From assembly GCA_023448955.1 (NCBI GenBank), contig JAEXJU010000375.1, positions 1-6,774 of the forward strand: a stretch of 6,774 bases of DNA, given 5' to 3'. Below are positions 1 to 6,409 of the stretch, piece by piece. The translations under genes were made by a program, and so were the position numbers. The notes under the pieces are model-generated. The model did not search any database. It saw only the letters and a list, made by a program, of their open reading frames with translations, and was not told the DNA's origin. Numbering within the stretch: the first letter of the stretch is position 1; every line of letters starts with the position of its first letter. This DNA comes from Bacteroidota bacterium. Lineage in GTDB: Bacteria; Bacteroidota; Bacteroidia; Flavobacteriales; Weeksellaceae.

Positions 1-393
1 GATGAAGAGCTAGGGGCTGTTAAGGTTACTCGTGCTGTAAGCGCCATAGCTGCGGGGCGAATTTTGAATCCGAAAACAGCACGAAGTCAGATTCTGGGTG
101 GCATGGTCTGGGGTATCAGCAAAGCACTTCACGAAGAAACCATTTTGGATCATCAGTTTGGAAAATATATGAATGCGAATTTAGGTGAGTACCATATTCC
201 CGTCCACGCAGATATTCAGGATCTGGAAGTGATTTTTGTAGAAGAAAACGACCAATTTGTCAATGATCTGGGTGTGAAAGGTGTTGGTGAGATTGGGGGA
301 GTAGGTATGCCTCCAGCAATTACCAATGCTGTTTTTCACGCCACTGGTAAAAGGATTTACGACCTCCCGATTCATTTTGATAAGCTTTTGTAA
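1..393 (+). CDS. Molybdopterin-binding subunit of a xanthine dehydrogenase/aldehyde oxidoreductase family enzyme, C-terminal part (5' truncated)
   Basis: The frame is open from the first base, so only the last 130 residues are present and the true start lies left of the window. The visible part is the end of the large molybdenum-cofactor-binding subunit of the molybdenum hydroxylase family, which oxidises aldehydes or N-heterocycles with water as the oxygen source. The stretches AAGRILNPKTARSQ, GGMVWGISKAL, EYHIPVHADI and ATGKRIYDLPIHFDKLL match the C-terminal style of YagR/PaoC-type subunits. The segment GVKGVGEIGG carries the conserved glutamate (residue 97 of the visible part) that acts as general base in this family. 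Partner subunits (2Fe-2S and FAD) are usually encoded just upstream, here out of view. A TTG at 64 and later ATGs are internal codons, not starts. The substrate cannot be read from this fragment. Confidence 0.9.
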   Translation, partial: DEELGAVKVTRAVSAIAAGRILNPKTARSQILGGMVWGISKALHEETILDHQFGKYMNANLGEYHIPVHADIQDLEVIFVEENDQFVNDLGVKGVGEIGGVGMPPAITNAVFHATGKRIYDLPIHFDKLL

Positions 394-407
394 TATATAA
401 ACACAAT

Positions 408-434
408 ATCCCGCCAAACTGAGCGGGATTTTTT
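408..434 (+). terminator. Rho-independent terminator of the molybdenum-subunit gene
   Basis: A 7-bp GC-rich stem (ATCCCGC at 408-414, GCGGGAT at 423-429) with an 8-base loop is followed by a T run at 429-434. It lies 15 bases after the stop codon of the rightward gene. The T run overlaps the TAA of the convergent desulfurase gene. Read leftward, the same hairpin is followed only by ATTGTGTTT, so termination in that direction would be weaker. Confidence 0.85.
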
Positions 435-1569
435 ATGCCCGAAATTGGTTTACGATTTCAGTAACTTTTTTAATGGTAAAATCAATTTCTTCTTCTGTTG
501 TAAATCTGCCCAAACTAAAACGGATAGAACATAAAGCATCTTCATCCGATAATCCCAAGGCTTTTAAAACGTGCGATGGCTTTGATGTGACAGCCGAACA
601 AGCTGAGCCATTGGAAACCGAAATGTTTCCCAAGGACAAAATCAGCTGCTCAGACCAAACACCCGGAAAACAGATGTTAGACGTATTGTAAATTCTTTCG
701 TTTGTAGATCCATTCACGAAACTGCCCTCGATTTTCAGTAATCCATCTTCTAGTTTGTTACGGAGTTTGATTATCCTCGATTCGTCATCATTCATTTCAG
801 ATTTGGCAATTTCGCAGGCTTTTCCCAAACCAATAATTCCCGGCACATTCAAAGTGCCACTGCGCAAATTTCCTTGCTGACCTCCGCCGTGAATTTGAGG
901 ATTCAATTTTAGTGTGGATTTGTTGGAGATAAAGAGTGCACCTATCCCTTTTGGCCCGTAAAACTTATGAGCAGAAATCGTCAGCATATCCATCCCGAGT
1001 TCTATCACATCAACCGGAATTTTACCGATCGATTGTGTAGTATCACAAAGCAAGATTGCGCCGTGAGCTTTTGTAATTTCAGAGATTGTTTTGATGTCGT
1101 GGATGGTTCCTGTTTCATTATTAGAAAGCATCGCAATCACAAGTAAAGTATCCTCATTCATTGCATTTCTGAAAATTTCAGTGTCGATACTTCCATCATT
1201 TCTTACAGGCAGATATTCGACTTCATAACCTTGGTTTTGCATATAAGCACAAGTATCTAAAACTACTTTGTGTTCTGTTGTAAAAGTGATAATCTTATTT
1301 CTTGATAGACCTTCAAGTCCTTTTATGGCTAGGTTGAGTGCTTCGGTAGCACCAGAGGTAAAAATAATTTCGTTTTCCTTAGCACCAATGAAATCCGCTA
1401 CTTGCCAGGTTGCATTTTCAACCGATTCATTTATGACTAAGCCATCGAGATGAGAGCTGCTTGCATTCGCATAGTAATCAGTAAAATAGGGCAACATAGA
1501 ATCCAGAACACGTGGGTCAATCTTAGTTGTTGCATTGTTGTCCAGATAAATTCGATTTCCTTTTATCAT
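433..1569 (-). CDS. Group I cysteine desulfurase (NifS/IscS type), PLP-dependent
   Basis: This is a cytosolic class V aminotransferase-fold enzyme that removes sulfur from L-cysteine to give alanine and an enzyme-bound persulfide for cofactor synthesis. Visible motifs are LDNNATT (9-15), the phosphate-binding TSGATEAL (71-78), TEH (98-100, His that stacks on PLP), SNNETG (149-154), the Asp176/Gln179 pair, SAHKFYGPKG with the PLP lysine at 202, LRSGT (235-239), and NGSACSA with the catalytic Cys324. The GSAC context marks group I rather than the SufS type. The closing SIRFSLGRFTTEEEID is strongly IscS-like, but the 378-residue protein stops shortly afterwards. It lacks the extra C-terminal tail (SPLWEM...) that E. 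coli IscS uses to dock IscU. The ATG at 1569 starts immediately before the family's usual N-terminus. There is no Shine-Dalgarno sequence, as is common in Bacteroidota. The role (Fe-S clusters, tRNA thiolation or molybdenum-cofactor sulfuration) is open. Confidence 0.93.
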   Translation of the reverse strand: MIKGNRIYLDNNATTKIDPRVLDSMLPYFTDYYANASSSHLDGLVINESVENATWQVADFIGAKENEIIFTSGATEALNLAIKGLEGLSRNKIITFTTEHKVVLDTCAYMQNQGYEVEYLPVRNDGSIDTEIFRNAMNEDTLLVIAMLSNNETGTIHDIKTISEITKAHGAILLCDTTQSIGKIPVDVIELGMDMLTISAHKFYGPKGIGALFISNKSTLKLNPQIHGGGQQGNLRSGTLNVPGIIGLGKACEIAKSEMNDDESRIIKLRNKLEDGLLKIEGSFVNGSTNERIYNTSNICFPGVWSEQLILSLGNISVSNGSACSAVTSKPSHVLKALGLSDEDALCSIRFSLGRFTTEEEIDFTIKKVTEIVNQFRA

Positions 1570-1610
1570 CGGAAAAATTTATTTTTCGAGGAATTTGTAA
1601 TATTCTAATT

Positions 1611-1618
1611 CAAAATTA
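1611..1618 (-). promoter_or_regulatory. Candidate Bacteroidota -7 promoter element for the cysteine desulfurase gene
   Basis: On the minus strand this reads TAATTTTG, an exact match to the TAnnTTTG -7 consensus of Bacteroidota sigma-A promoters. It would put the transcript start about 35 bases before the ATG at 1569. I find no matching TTTG/TTG element at the usual distance upstream, so the call rests on one element plus its position. Confidence 0.35.
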
Positions 1619-1663
1619 ACGAAGATTGAACTTAATTAGAGATTGAAGTAAGAAAAGATTTAT

Positions 1664-1687
1664 AAAAAATCGTCACATAGAAGTGAT
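1664..1687 (-). terminator. Weak candidate terminator downstream of the Tudor-domain gene
   Basis: Read leftward, a short hairpin (TCAC/GTGA at 1683-1686 and 1673-1676, extendable by one G-T pair, 6-base loop) is followed four bases later by six T (1664-1669 on the minus strand). It starts just after the stop codon at 1691. The stem is short, so termination may be inefficient and some transcripts may run on into the desulfurase gene. Confidence 0.3.
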
Positions 1688-1690
1688 CAT

Positions 1691-1891
1691 TTATCTTTTC
1701 TTTAGTGCGGATTCTTTATGTACAGCAGTTTTACCAGTTTTTTCACTTATTACTTCATATTGCGGATCTTTTTCTGATGCTCTTCTTTGTCTACCCATAA
1801 ATACAAAATCCCTAGTATGAATTTTGGTTATAGAGCCACGTGTTTCGCCATTCTGAAATTTCCAAATGACATTATCTCCTTTTTTTAGCAT
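1691..1891 (-). CDS. Small HVA1/DUF2945 (hypervirulence-associated Tudor-like domain) protein
   Basis: The 66-residue protein is a single DUF2945/HVA1 domain. It opens with MLKKGDNVIWKF, has a middle QNGETRGSITKI, and ends with DPQYEVISEKTGK followed by AVHKESALKKR. This is the family's pattern of a small SH3/Tudor-like barrel ending in a basic HKxxALKK tail. The family is widespread in bacteria and fungi; its molecular role is not established, though the fold and basic tail suggest nucleic-acid or protein binding. I chose the ATG at 1891 because the family begins at the (M)xKKGD motif. A TTG ten codons upstream (1921) would add residues that do not resemble the family. The protein is cytosolic, with no signal peptide or membrane segment. 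It appears to have its own promoter region, as 106 bp separate it from the gene upstream. Confidence 0.8.
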   Translation of the reverse strand: MLKKGDNVIWKFQNGETRGSITKIHTRDFVFMGRQRRASEKDPQYEVISEKTGKTAVHKESALKKR

Positions 1892-1935
1892 TGTACAAGT
1901 TATTTTATATACGAATACCAATAATCGTACAAATT

Positions 1936-1945
1936 GACTTAAGTC
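1936..1945. repeat. 10-bp perfect palindrome upstream of the Tudor-domain gene
   Basis: GACTTAAGTC is its own reverse complement and lies 45-54 bases before the ATG at 1891. It could be a protein-binding site or a chance occurrence. It is not followed by a T run and so is not a terminator. Confidence 0.4.
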
Positions 1946-1951
1946 CGGAAG

Positions 1952-1987
1952 GTTTAGGAATAATTTAATTAAATTATAGGTCCAAAC
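1952..1987. repeat. AT-rich inverted repeat with an 18-bp perfect palindromic core
   Basis: The core at 1960-1977 (ATAATTTAATTAAATTAT) is an exact palindrome made only of A and T. The flanks extend the symmetry imperfectly: GGA at 1957-1959 with TCC at 1981-1983, and GTTT at 1952-1955 with AAAC at 1984-1987, with small bulges. It sits in the intergenic space before the Tudor-domain gene, next to a TAnnTTTG-like element. No T run follows on either strand, so an operator-like site is more likely than a terminator. In DNA this AT-rich, chance is also possible. Confidence 0.4.
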
Positions 1988-1990
1988 TTA
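1983..1990 (-). promoter_or_regulatory. Candidate -7 promoter element for the Tudor-domain gene
   Basis: The minus strand reads TAAGTTTG, matching TAnnTTTG. It lies 92 bases before the ATG at 1891 and just past the end of the upstream gene. Transcription would start inside the palindrome at 1960-1977, which would suit repression by a factor bound there. No upstream -33 element is visible at normal spacing, so support is weak. Confidence 0.25.
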
Positions 1991-1997
1991 GATCATA

Positions 1998-2366
1998 TTA
2001 TCCAATATGACTTTGTAATCTCTTGATCATCATCGTAATTATTCGTCTGTTAAGTTCTTTCATTTCGGAAAGATATACTTCCAACTCATCTTGTGTCAGC
2101 ATTCCAACCACGATTCCAATAAAATTATTTTTAAGTCCAATATCTTTCTGTAAACTATTTTCAATGAAATCATTTTTTTTTCCCTTTGATAAAGTTTCAA
2201 AATCGGGTGTTTGGCGCTTTGCATAATTCATAAATAATGTTAGACACAAATCGTTTTGTAACTTTAGAATCGGTCTCAGTATTTGGTTTTGAAACAATTC
2301 TACTGGCGTCATAATTTCTGAATAGGATGCGGTGACGGGTGTTCGTAAATTGATTTTGTTGTTCAT
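1998..2366 (-). CDS. Conserved hypothetical protein, small and helical (Bacteroidota type)
   Basis: The product is 122 residues, without signal peptide or membrane segment, and apparently mostly alpha-helical. Visible stretches are TPVELFQNQILRPILKLQND (20-39), DFIENSLQKDIGLKNNFIG (66-84), and a final amphipathic helix ELNRRIITMMIKRLQ (104-118). I recognise the general pattern (ELFQNxxLRPILKxQxDL) as one recurring in flavobacterial proteins of unknown function. From memory such proteins are sometimes labelled glyoxalase, but I see no metal-binding or catalytic pattern that would justify that name. The ATG at 2366 is 29 bases after the stop of the response regulator with no promoter between, so it is probably transcribed with the sensory genes. 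No clear terminator follows it. Confidence 0.65.
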   Translation of the reverse strand: MNNKINLRTPVTASYSEIMTPVELFQNQILRPILKLQNDLCLTLFMNYAKRQTPDFETLSKGKKNDFIENSLQKDIGLKNNFIGIVVGMLTQDELEVYLSEMKELNRRIITMMIKRLQSHIG

Positions 2367-2395
2367 CGATAGAGTAGATAAGTTGATGATATTAT

Positions 2396-3049
2396 TTAAG
2401 TGATCCCATATTTAATCGCAAACTTCACCAGTCCCACAGTACTTTTGCAGCCTATCTTTTCCAGTATGTGCTGACGATGATGATCGACGGTTTTCTTGCT
2501 GATAAAAAGTTTTTCCGCAATTTCCTCGCTGGTCATTTCTTTGACGATAAGGCTAAGGATCTCACGTTCTCTGATTGTAAGTAGCGAAACCTGTTCGTTT
2601 TGGATTTTCTCTTTATGATATTGATTATATATCAATGGTATAATATCCTGAGAGAAGTAGGTTCCACCATTGATGATACGATGTATTGCGCTCAGAAGTT
2701 CATCTTTTCCGGAGTTTTTCAGAATGTATCCGTCCGCTTCCGCCAATACAGCCTCCTTTACAGCAGTTGAGTTATTATACATTGATAATATTAACACCTG
2801 GATATGGGGGAACTCGCTTTTAATCATCCTGCAAAGCTCGGTTCCACTTAATAGAGGCATACTGATGTCTGTGATAATCAGGTCTATGTTGTCCGGATTT
2901 GTCGCCACTTTTTCGTAAGCGACCTGCCCATTGTTCGCCTCCTCCACAATATTGCAATTGGTATCTTTGGAAAGGAGGTTTTTGATCCCATCAATCATCA
3001 TTTGATGATCGTCTGCAATTAATATGTTGATTTTATTTTCATTATCCAT
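2396..3049 (-). CDS. NarL/FixJ-family response regulator with LuxR-type DNA-binding domain
   Basis: This 217-residue cytosolic transcription regulator is activated by phosphorylation from the adjacent kinase. The receiver domain (about 7-125) has the acidic pair Asp13/Asp14, the phospho-acceptor Asp61 in LIITDISMP, the switch residues Ser89 and Tyr108, and the conserved Lys111. A linker of about 30 residues leads to a LuxR/GerE helix-turn-helix (about 154-212) with the signature LTIREREILSLI, EIAEKLFISKKTVDHHRQHI and EKIGCKS. All the receiver residues needed for phosphotransfer are intact. Its ATG at 3049 overlaps the end of the kinase gene by 8 bp (ATGGATAA), which implies translational coupling and a cognate pair. 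Target genes are not evident; autoregulation of the operon is possible. Confidence 0.95.
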   Translation of the reverse strand: MDNENKINILIADDHQMMIDGIKNLLSKDTNCNIVEEANNGQVAYEKVATNPDNIDLIITDISMPLLSGTELCRMIKSEFPHIQVLILSMYNNSTAVKEAVLAEADGYILKNSGKDELLSAIHRIINGGTYFSQDIIPLIYNQYHKEKIQNEQVSLLTIREREILSLIVKEMTSEEIAEKLFISKKTVDHHRQHILEKIGCKSTVGLVKFAIKYGIT

Positions 3050-4784
3050 TTTGGGGCAGTGTGATTTCGATTTGTGTTCCGGAGAAAGCTTCCGATTCTA
3101 CTTTTATATTTCCTTCCATCATCCGTATCCTAGCATTGATGTTTTTCCAGCCAATACCTGAGGAGTTTGAAATGGAATCTAAGTCCAGACCTTTCCCATT
3201 ATCCCGGATATTGAAAACCACGTTTTTTCCTGGGCTTTTAATTGACAGCTGAATTACAGTCGCTTCGGCATGTTTTGTAATATTGTTTAAAAGCTCCTGA
3301 ATAATTCTGTATATCGAAAGTTCGTTTTGCTGCTGGAATTTTACAGACTTGACTTTGTCCGCAATCTCTATCTCCATTTTTGTCTTATTCGTTGCATTAA
3401 TTTTATCGGCCAGATTTTCCAATGCAGGTAAAAGCCCAAAATTAAGCTCTTCTGGAATAAGATTATGCGAAATGGTTCGGACTTCAGAGATGGTTTTATC
3501 GATTAAATTCTGTATTTTTTCTGACTCTGTATTTTTTTCCTGTGCAGAAATATTCATTTTCATCAATGACAGCATCTGTCCCACACTGTCGTGCAGCTCT
3601 CTTGCAATTCGGATTCTTTCATTCTGTTCACCGTCGAAAAGTGCTTTTGACTCTATTTCTTTCTGCCTGTAAATTTCTTCTTGCAATTTCCTATCCTGCT
3701 TGTGTCGGTAGTTTTTGTAAACAAAATAGGCTGCAATAATGGAAATCACAAATAAAATCCCAACAAACCTGAGCCAGTTGTTTTTTTGCCTGATTTCAAA
3801 TTTTTGATTATTGATGAGGTTTTGCTTTTTCTCAGTTTCATATTTGACGTTAAGTTCAGAAAGTTGTCTGGTATTTTCTTTATTGATGAAATCATTCATT
3901 GCTGTGGAAAAAAGCTTTTGATATTCATAGGCTTTCTTAAAATCCCTAGCTTTTACAGCCGCCTCTGCCATACTGTCGTAGGTAGATTCTATGATTTCTC
4001 CTGCATCAATTTCTTTGGCGATGCCAAGGGCTTTTTCACAATATTGAATTGCTTTGTTATAGTTGCCCATTTCGCCGTAGAGATTACCGATGTTGTTATA
4101 AGTGGCAGCCATATTCCATTTGTCATTTTGTTTTTCCGCAATGGTAATCGCTTTAAAGTTATAACTGATGGCCTCAGGATAATTTTTTTGGAATTTGTAC
4201 ACGATGGCGATATTGCTCAGCGCCATAGATATCTTTCCGGGAATATCCTTTTCTGTGTAAAGCTCAAGCGCATTTTTGTAGGAGATAAGTGCTTTTGCAT
4301 ATTCCTTTTTTTGCTCATAGACAATACCTTTATTATTCTGGCAGTCGGCGATAAGTTCCTTTTCTCCAATCGCTCTTGCCAGCTGTTCCGATCTTTCATA
4401 ATAAGAAAATGCTTCATCCAGCTTTTTCCAGCTTACATACAGCACACCAATGTTTTTGAGAACGTGGGCGAGGGATTCTTTGTCATTTGTAGTTTCAGCA
4501 GTTTTTAAAGCTTTCTGATAATGTTGAAGAGCCTTTACATTTTCTCCTTTATCGCCGTAAAGTCTTCCCAGGTTCAGCTCCGTACGGATATAAATCTTGG
4601 GTTGATGTTTTTCTAATTCCGGCCTGGCAAGTTCTTTAAGTTGGACTTCCGCAGAATCGAGCTGATAGTTTTCTAGCAATTTTCTCGCATGATCAAGTTT
4701 TTTTTCTTCCCGAGAGTGGTTCTGAGCGGGGATTTTCAGTAAAAATAAAATTCCGAAAATGAGGATGAATGTGTTGGTTTTCAA
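3042..4784 (-). CDS. TPR-containing sensor histidine kinase (HisKA_3/HATPase_c)
   Basis: The 580-residue membrane kinase has this order: a signal peptide or N-terminal anchor (1-20, ending KIPA before Gln21, a plausible signal-peptidase site); about six TPR repeats (roughly 65-298, such as KALQHYQKALK, KALISYKNALELY and KAIQYCEKALGIAK); a coiled coil (about 300-335); one transmembrane helix (about 337-357); a second short coiled coil; HisKA_3 with the phospho-acceptor His398 in RELHDSVGQ; and HATPase_c with an N box (QELLNNITKHA, 496-506), G1 box DNGKGL (528-533) and G2 box SGIGWKNI (542-549). The catalytic residues appear intact. By topology the TPR array should be periplasmic and the kinase cytoplasmic. 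The start is a TTG at 4784. No in-frame ATG occurs before residue 187, and the next in-frame stop upstream is the TAA of the MORN gene, 24 bases away, so TTG is the best start. The stop overlaps the regulator's start by 8 bp. Confidence 0.93.
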   Translation of the reverse strand: MKTNTFILIFGILFLLKIPAQNHSREEKKLDHARKLLENYQLDSAEVQLKELARPELEKHQPKIYIRTELNLGRLYGDKGENVKALQHYQKALKTAETTNDKESLAHVLKNIGVLYVSWKKLDEAFSYYERSEQLARAIGEKELIADCQNNKGIVYEQKKEYAKALISYKNALELYTEKDIPGKISMALSNIAIVYKFQKNYPEAISYNFKAITIAEKQNDKWNMAATYNNIGNLYGEMGNYNKAIQYCEKALGIAKEIDAGEIIESTYDSMAEAAVKARDFKKAYEYQKLFSTAMNDFINKENTRQLSELNVKYETEKKQNLINNQKFEIRQKNNWLRFVGILFVISIIAAYFVYKNYRHKQDRKLQEEIYRQKEIESKALFDGEQNERIRIARELHDSVGQMLSLMKMNISAQEKNTESEKIQNLIDKTISEVRTISHNLIPEELNFGLLPALENLADKINATNKTKMEIEIADKVKSVKFQQQNELSIYRIIQELLNNITKHAEATVIQLSIKSPGKNVVFNIRDNGKGLDLDSISNSSGIGWKNINARIRMMEGNIKVESEAFSGTQIEITLPQNG

Positions 4785-4800
4785 CTGTGTCAGTTTTATA

Positions 4801-4808
4801 CAAATATA
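4801..4808 (-). promoter_or_regulatory. Possible internal -7 promoter element before the kinase gene
   Basis: The minus strand reads TATATTTG, which fits TAnnTTTG. It fills the gap between the MORN gene stop and the kinase TTG start. No -33 element is seen at the expected distance, and the resulting leader would be only about 10 bases. It may be a coincidence of AT-rich sequence, or a weak promoter that lets kinase and regulator be expressed apart from the upstream genes. Confidence 0.2.
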
Positions 4809-6395
4809 TTATAAATTTTCATCCATAATAGATTCCGGATTCCAATATTCTGCCTGATTGCCGCAAGTCCCGTAGTGGCTCATTTTTCCTGCAGATTTGT
4901 AGTTTTCGAATGGTCCTGCGATGATACAGCCGTCTGCTTTTCTAACTGTTCCATCGCCCAGAATCTGTTTACCGCCGGCAAATGGTGCTTCCAATGTGGT
5001 TCCATTTTTCCAGTAAAATCTACCTTTTGGATCCTCCGGCCTATCATTTACAAATTTACCATAGTAATAATCTCCGGTTTTGGGATATATTTTTTGCCCA
5101 TCCAGCATGTGACCATTTTCCCAATATCCGCTGAAAATCATCCCGGATTTTGGCATTATCATTTTTCCCCATCCGTTGATGGTTTTATTTTTCCAGTCGC
5201 CTTCATAGATTCTGCCATCCGTAAAGGTCATTTTGCCCCTTCCGTCAGGTTCGCCATCCAGGATTTCGCCCACGTAAGTTCCGTTGTTGTACTTTTTTGT
5301 ACTGATAGGATTGGCAGCTCGTATGAACTGACCGGCTTTGAAGTAGCCGTCTTGTATTGTGCCGTCTTCTTTGGTCAGTAAACCTCTGTCGTTGTACTTT
5401 CCGTAGAGAAAAATTCCTATGTAAATTTCTTTTTCCCTTGAAATGTAAGTTCCATAGCCTTCCTTCACTCCGTTTTTCCAGCCTCCGCTGTAAGATTCTC
5501 CATTTTTTGCCATGAATTTACCTTCACCGTCCAATTGTCCCTCAACAAAACCGCCTTCGTAAGTATCTCCATTAGACCATATCATCTTTCCTTGTCCCGT
5601 TCTTTTTCCAAAAACATAATCTCCCTCATAGGTTTCGCCATCTTTCCAAATCATTTTACCTTTACCGTGACAGTATCCCATTTTAAAAGTTCCTTCATAA
5701 CGATTACCATTAGCGTAACTGATCTTACCAAAACCTGAGTTCTGACCATCGTCAAGGTTGCCTTCATAGATATCACCATTCGCATATTTATAAATTCCAA
5801 AACCGGTGATTTTGTTTTGTTGCCAATCACCATCGTAACTTCCACCGGTATTCCAGATGTATTTTCCTTTTCCTTCTTTTTGGTCATTTGTCCAATTGCC
5901 TTCGTATGAGCCATTGTCGGTAATCTGTTTTCCCTGGCCATTTCGCTGGTCATCTTTCCAATCTCCATCATAATATTGGCTGTCATCATATTTGTATGGC
6001 ACATAGGAATACAATCTGCCTTTACCATTTTTTTTGCCATCTTTCCACTCACCCTCGTACCTTGTGAGCCCAGAAGTATAGACGTAATACCATTTACCGA
6101 ATCCATCGGGCTTTCCGTTTTTCAAGCTCCCGTCATACTTGAGACCAAACTCATAGATTTTTCCCTGACCTTCGAAGATGTTATTCTTCCAACCGCCTTC
6201 ATATATTTTTCTTTTTCGGTCTTTTGCGTCAGTAGCGATACCTTGTCCATTTGCTTTTCCGTTACTGACCTCACCCTTATATTTAATGAGGATTGAATCA
6301 GTCTCATTTGGCAGTAAGATTTTAAATTCCAGCTTTTCCTGTGAAGAAAGGCGTAACGCAAAAAATATTGAAATAAAAAGAAGCTGTATTTTCAT
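4809..6395 (-). CDS. Secreted MORN-repeat protein
   Basis: The 528-residue protein begins with a signal peptide (1-18, hydrophobic LLFISIFFALRL, then SSQ, no lipobox cysteine), so it should be exported to the periplasm or cell surface. Most of the rest is MORN repeats of the form YEGxWKxGxxxGxG: cores start near residues 39, 65, 87, 113, 142, 164, 187, 210, 233, 256, 279, 302, 325, 374 and 397, with degenerate units near 347, 421 and 444. MORN repeats form an elongated beta-sheet and are known for lipid or protein contacts. No enzymatic domain is visible. The last 70 residues are only weakly MORN-like and contain Cys490 and Cys511, which might form a disulfide. There is no recognisable type IX secretion C-terminal domain. 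The ATG at 6395 follows the preceding gene's stop by 14 bp, and the kinase gene follows 24 bp downstream. I infer a scaffold or ligand role in the envelope, perhaps sensed by the kinase. Confidence 0.9.
   Translation of the reverse strand: MKIQLLFISIFFALRLSSQEKLEFKILLPNETDSILIKYKGEVSNGKANGQGIATDAKDRKRKIYEGGWKNNIFEGQGKIYEFGLKYDGSLKNGKPDGFGKWYYVYTSGLTRYEGEWKDGKKNGKGRLYSYVPYKYDDSQYYDGDWKDDQRNGQGKQITDNGSYEGNWTNDQKEGKGKYIWNTGGSYDGDWQQNKITGFGIYKYANGDIYEGNLDDGQNSGFGKISYANGNRYEGTFKMGYCHGKGKMIWKDGETYEGDYVFGKRTGQGKMIWSNGDTYEGGFVEGQLDGEGKFMAKNGESYSGGWKNGVKEGYGTYISREKEIYIGIFLYGKYNDRGLLTKEDGTIQDGYFKAGQFIRAANPISTKKYNNGTYVGEILDGEPDGRGKMTFTDGRIYEGDWKNKTINGWGKMIMPKSGMIFSGYWENGHMLDGQKIYPKTGDYYYGKFVNDRPEDPKGRFYWKNGTTLEAPFAGGKQILGDGTVRKADGCIIAGPFENYKSAGKMSHYGTCGNQAEYWNPESIMDENL
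5022..6281 (-). repeat. MORN-repeat coding array with a strict 69-bp (23-residue) period in its middle
   Basis: About 18 MORN units lie within the secreted protein (residues 39-458). From residue 164 to 325 (DNA about 5358-5906) eight consecutive cores begin exactly 23 residues apart, while units before and after are spaced 22 to 29. At the DNA level the units are divergent, though the TTTCCA/CCTTC(A/G)TA pattern recurs on the plus strand, so the array is old rather than freshly amplified. Confidence 0.8.
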
Positions 6396-6409
6396 CCGGA
6401 AAGTTTTTA

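Noticed and set aside
64..66. TTG as a start codon for the left-hand gene
   Set aside because: The frame is open to base 1 and the residues before it (VTRAVSAIAAGRI) belong to the conserved domain, so this is an internal leucine.
1892..1921. Ten-codon upstream extension of the HVA1 gene from a TTG
   Set aside because: The added residues do not match the family, whose domain begins at the ATG-encoded MLKKGD. The TTG has no better start context.
1952..1987. The AT-rich inverted repeat as a terminator of the 122-residue protein's gene
   Set aside because: The stem core has no G-C pairs and no T run follows on the minus strand, so it does not fit an intrinsic terminator.
3786..4508. A 240-codon open frame on the plus strand, opposite the kinase's TPR region
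   Set aside because: The translation is rich in Phe/Ile/Cys with no domain pattern, and the opposite strand encodes clear TPR repeats. It is an antisense shadow.
4875..5381. A 168-codon open frame on the plus strand opposite the MORN gene
   Set aside because: The Phe/Ile/Val/Cys-rich translation has no recognisable domain and arises as the complement of the repetitive MORN codons.
5651..6106. A 151-codon open frame on the minus strand within the MORN gene
   Set aside because: It is out of frame with the MORN protein, and its Met/Lys/Thr-rich repetitive translation merely mirrors the repeats. The MORN frame is strongly supported.
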